Shown here: in pieces, positions 7,299 through 8,886 of the stretch
How positions within the stretch are numbered: position 1 is the stretch's first letter
How the letters are laid out: each line of letters begins with the position of its first letter
Origin: Acetofilamentum sp.
Lineage (GTDB): Bacteria; Bacteroidota; Bacteroidia; Bacteroidales; JAADGE01
Direction: 5' to 3'
Length of the DNA stretch: 8,886 nt
Assembly (NCBI GenBank): GCA_020720705.1
Contig: DYOJ01000020.1
Location: forward strand, 1 to 8,886
Translations under genes and position numbers: made by a program
The notes under the pieces: model-generated
Databases searched by the model: none
What the model was told of the DNA's origin: nothing
The model's input: only the letters and a program-made list of their open reading frames with translations

Positions 7299-7370
7299 TA
7301 GTCCATGGGGGAATCGAACCCCCGTTTCAAGAATGAAAATCTTGCGTCCTAACCCCTGGACGAATGGACC
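7299..7370 (-). tRNA. tRNA-Glu (anticodon UUC)
   Basis: A 72-base cloverleaf on the minus strand. The acceptor stem GGTCCAT pairs with ATGGACT, with a G-U pair at position 1-72 and discriminator A. The D stem is GTCC/GGAC. The anticodon stem is CAAGA/TCTTG, with loop TTTTCAT giving anticodon TTC. The T stem is GGGGG/CCCCC, with loop TTCGATT. CCA is not encoded, since CAAA follows the discriminator, so it must be added enzymatically. All four stems pair fully, so the gene looks functional. It should be the first gene of a unit with rpsT. Confidence 0.96.
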
Positions 7371-7402
7371 ATTGTGTTCTGCTTTTGTGTTAAAAGCGGA
7401 TG

Positions 7403-7433
7403 CAAAAATAAGTGCTTTTTTTTTTATGACAAA
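7403..7433 (-). promoter_or_regulatory. Bacteroidetes-type promoter of the tRNA-Glu/rpsT unit
   Basis: On the minus strand a -33 TTTG (7433-7430) and a -7 TATTTTTG (7410-7403) are separated by exactly 19 bases. Both match the Bacteroidetes consensus TTTG-N19-21-TAnnTTTG. The -7 box lies 32 bases upstream of the first tRNA base, so transcripts would carry a short leader of about 25 bases. The spacer includes ten consecutive A residues. Three more A-tracts (minus-strand sense) lie immediately upstream, at 7434-7441, 7445-7451 and 7457-7465. Confidence 0.78.
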
Positions 7434-7546
7434 TTTTTTTTCGCTTTTTTTCTATCTTTTTTTTTATTAAGAACTAACTTGCTGAAAAATAGATGCTTTT
7501 TTAAATTATTTTTAGCAATGTTAATGCGCTGAATGTAAATTATTTT

Positions 7547-7554
7547 TAACTTTG
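7547..7554 (+). promoter_or_regulatory. Candidate -7 element for the unknown membrane-protein gene
   Basis: TAACTTTG is an exact match to TAnnTTTG and lies 26 bases upstream of the ATG at 7581, implying a leader of about 20 bases. The -33 region is weak: AATG at 7523-7526, with a 20-base spacer. The match and its position support the chosen start codon. Confidence 0.5.
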
Positions 7555-7580
7555 TCGCACATTTTAATCCTAACAAGTCC

Positions 7581-8579
7581 ATGTCGGCAGAATACAAACG
7601 GCTTATTGCAAATTATTTTCACATTTTTGAAGCGGAATATCCCTCGTTTCGCAAGGCAGCAAAATTCGGAACGGGATTTATTATTCTCGGTCTGTTTTTT
7701 TTGTATATGCAATATATCCAAGTTTTTAAAAATGTTCAGATACTATCTGTTGTGTTTATTTTGATAGGCATTTTTTCTTTTTGGACATGGGTTCGTCCGT
7801 TTTTCTTCCTTAAACGAATTTTTTATACCCGTCCGGCAGACGGAGACATGGATTTTTGGTTTCATAATGATATGCACGAAGTTATCAAACCGCGAGCTTT
7901 TGAGTTGTTGCGTATCAATCCGAGCAGTTTAAAGGACGAAAATGTAATTTTAGTCCCATACCCCGTTTTTTGGGATGTACCCGGTATGGCAAAGGTCGAA
8001 AAAGTTCGCAGACAGGGTGATGACGAAAAGTATATTTACAGTGTTTGGGGTATTCAAATTCTGATAGTTACCGAATATTATGTCAGTTATTACGCATGCC
8101 ATTACGATTGGCTGAACGATAAAATGTTTAACGAACGTACGAATGAATATTATTTTGAAGACATCTCGTCTGTCAGAAACGATGAGAAGGATTTAGAGTA
8201 TAATTTACTCGGCAATCTCGGAAAGAAAGCCGGTATTGCAAGGGTATTTTGTCTTAGAAATATGTCCGGCGATGAACTTACGGTTATCACGGATATTCCG
8301 AGTTTGGAAACGCCGAGTGCTTACGTAAACAATCTGGAACGTCTGGTACAGGCTTTACGCATTTTATTGAGACACAGACGATTCGGTATTGAAATTGAGA
8401 ACAATAAGCCCAAAAACGAAGATGCCGAACACAATGTGCAAAACGACGTAAATACACCTCCGGAGCATGAAGATGATACTGTGATGTTCCACAGAGAATT
8501 ACGCGAGCTTTACGAAGAATATTCCCGCGAGATGGACGAGTTACGTAAGGAAAAGAATAAAGCCTACCGAGGGGAGTAG
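7581..8579 (+). CDS. Unknown two-helix membrane protein with cytoplasmic domain and charged tail
   Basis: A 332-residue protein I cannot name. Two hydrophobic segments at about 28-47 and 53-77 form a hairpin close to the N-terminus. A mixed alpha/beta domain follows (about 85-270), rich in aromatic residues, with YYVSYYACHYDWLNDK and EYYFEDISSVRND as its most distinctive stretches. The TEYY-x-SYY...NE-T-EYYFEDISSV pattern recalls bacterial PH-like membrane-associated domains, but this is only an impression. From about 275 the chain is acidic and low in hydrophobics. It ends in a strongly charged probable helix (about 300-330) that could form a coiled coil. No catalytic motif is evident. The start is supported by the TAACTTTG element just upstream. 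It is divergent from tRNA-Glu/rpsT, and its stop codon is one base from that of the opposing MazG-like gene. Confidence 0.85.
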   Translation: MSAEYKRLIANYFHIFEAEYPSFRKAAKFGTGFIILGLFFLYMQYIQVFKNVQILSVVFILIGIFSFWTWVRPFFFLKRIFYTRPADGDMDFWFHNDMHEVIKPRAFELLRINPSSLKDENVILVPYPVFWDVPGMAKVEKVRRQGDDEKYIYSVWGIQILIVTEYYVSYYACHYDWLNDKMFNERTNEYYFEDISSVRNDEKDLEYNLLGNLGKKAGIARVFCLRNMSGDELTVITDIPSLETPSAYVNNLERLVQALRILLRHRRFGIEIENNKPKNEDAEHNVQNDVNTPPEHEDDTVMFHRELRELYEEYSREMDELRKEKNKAYRGE

Positions 8580-8580
8580 C

Positions 8581-8886
8581 TTAGGTTTTTGACTTCCATA
8601 CCCGAAGTGAGTTCTCTGCATCCTTCTTACGAAACGCTGTTTCCAAATCTATTTTGAAAACATTGGCAAGGTCGAGCAGATAATTAAGAACGTCTGCAAA
8701 CTCGCTCTCAAGTTCGTAAATATTATGTTTTTTTGATTCTTCGGCATACAACCCTGCCCGGTTTCGCATGGCTTTGGCAAGTTCACCGACTTCTTCCGAA
8801 AAAAGTAAAAAAATTTCGAGATACGAATTTTTATCCCATCCGCGTGCTTCACCGGTTTCTTTTATATGGTGTTGCAAGTCGGCAAG
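8581..8886 (-). CDS. MazG-like nucleotide pyrophosphohydrolase, 5' end outside window
   Basis: The reading frame runs open to the right edge, so about 101 C-terminal residues are visible and the start is missing. Counting from the TTG at 8877, the all-alpha NTP pyrophosphohydrolase signature is complete. EEVGE at 28-32 supplies the first pair of magnesium-binding acids, and EFAD at 59-62 (ExxD) the second. The KKDAENSLRVW segment at 84-94 matches the usual family end with conserved Lys and Asn. Such enzymes hydrolyse nucleoside triphosphates to monophosphate and pyrophosphate, often to remove abnormal nucleotides; the substrate is unknown. TTG at 8877 is not a credible start: codons upstream continue in frame (Leu-Ala-Asp), and the family normally has a few more residues before its GWD segment. 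It is a single-domain protein, shorter than E. coli MazG. Confidence 0.85.
   Translation of the reverse strand, partial: LADLQHHIKETGEARGWDKNSYLEIFLLFSEEVGELAKAMRNRAGLYAEESKKHNIYELESEFADVLNYLLDLANVFKIDLETAFRKKDAENSLRVWKSKT

Noticed and set aside
1..8886. Search by eye for CRISPR repeats, insertion sequences, phage genes or toxin-antitoxin pairs
   Set aside because: No regularly spaced identical repeats, transposase motifs, terminal inverted repeats or small paired genes were seen. The genes present are mostly core chromosomal families.

Overview
The window looks like ordinary chromosomal core sequence from an AT-rich member of the Bacteroidetes, probably close to Bacteroidales. Three things point there. 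The promoter-like sites follow the TAnnTTTG (-7) and TTTG (-33) pattern typical of that phylum. Start codons lack clear Shine-Dalgarno sequences. The gene content includes a TGS/SAD-fused nucleoside kinase and a long PagL-like outer-membrane protein, both forms I associate with this phylum. No genus can be assigned from the sequence alone.

Layout from left to right. A Gfo/Idh/MocA oxidoreductase resembling UDP-sugar oxidases lies on the minus strand (40-1062). It is divergent from a fused nucleoside kinase on the plus strand (1219-2886). A secreted, outer-membrane PagL-like lipid A deacylase homologue follows (3106-4338). Next is a 235-bp spacer holding an 11-bp-periodic degenerate repeat. 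A TrmH/SpoU RNA methyltransferase (4574-5350) then overlaps tail to tail with a ROK-family sugar kinase on the minus strand (5328-6278). Upstream of the kinase on the minus strand lie a PAP2 lipid phosphatase (6376-6951), an intrinsic terminator, ribosomal protein S20 (7014-7265) and tRNA-Glu(UUC) (7299-7370). A well-formed promoter precedes the tRNA. A membrane protein of unknown function is transcribed the other way (7581-8579). It ends one base from the stop codon of a MazG-like pyrophosphohydrolase (8581 to beyond the right edge), whose 5' end is outside the window.

The genes do not form one pathway. Loose themes are the cell envelope (UDP-sugar oxidase-like enzyme, PagL-like protein, PAP2 phosphatase), translation and RNA modification (S20, tRNA-Glu, TrmH), and nucleotide or sugar phosphorylation and clean-up (nucleoside kinase, ROK kinase, MazG-like enzyme). 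The only clear co-transcription unit is tRNA-Glu with rpsT. I see no phage, insertion sequence, CRISPR array or defence system. The most unusual items are the 11-bp-phased repeat at 4390-4499, the PagL-like protein with Asn where PagL has its catalytic Glu, and the uncharacterised two-helix membrane protein. No gap between genes exceeds 300 bases.
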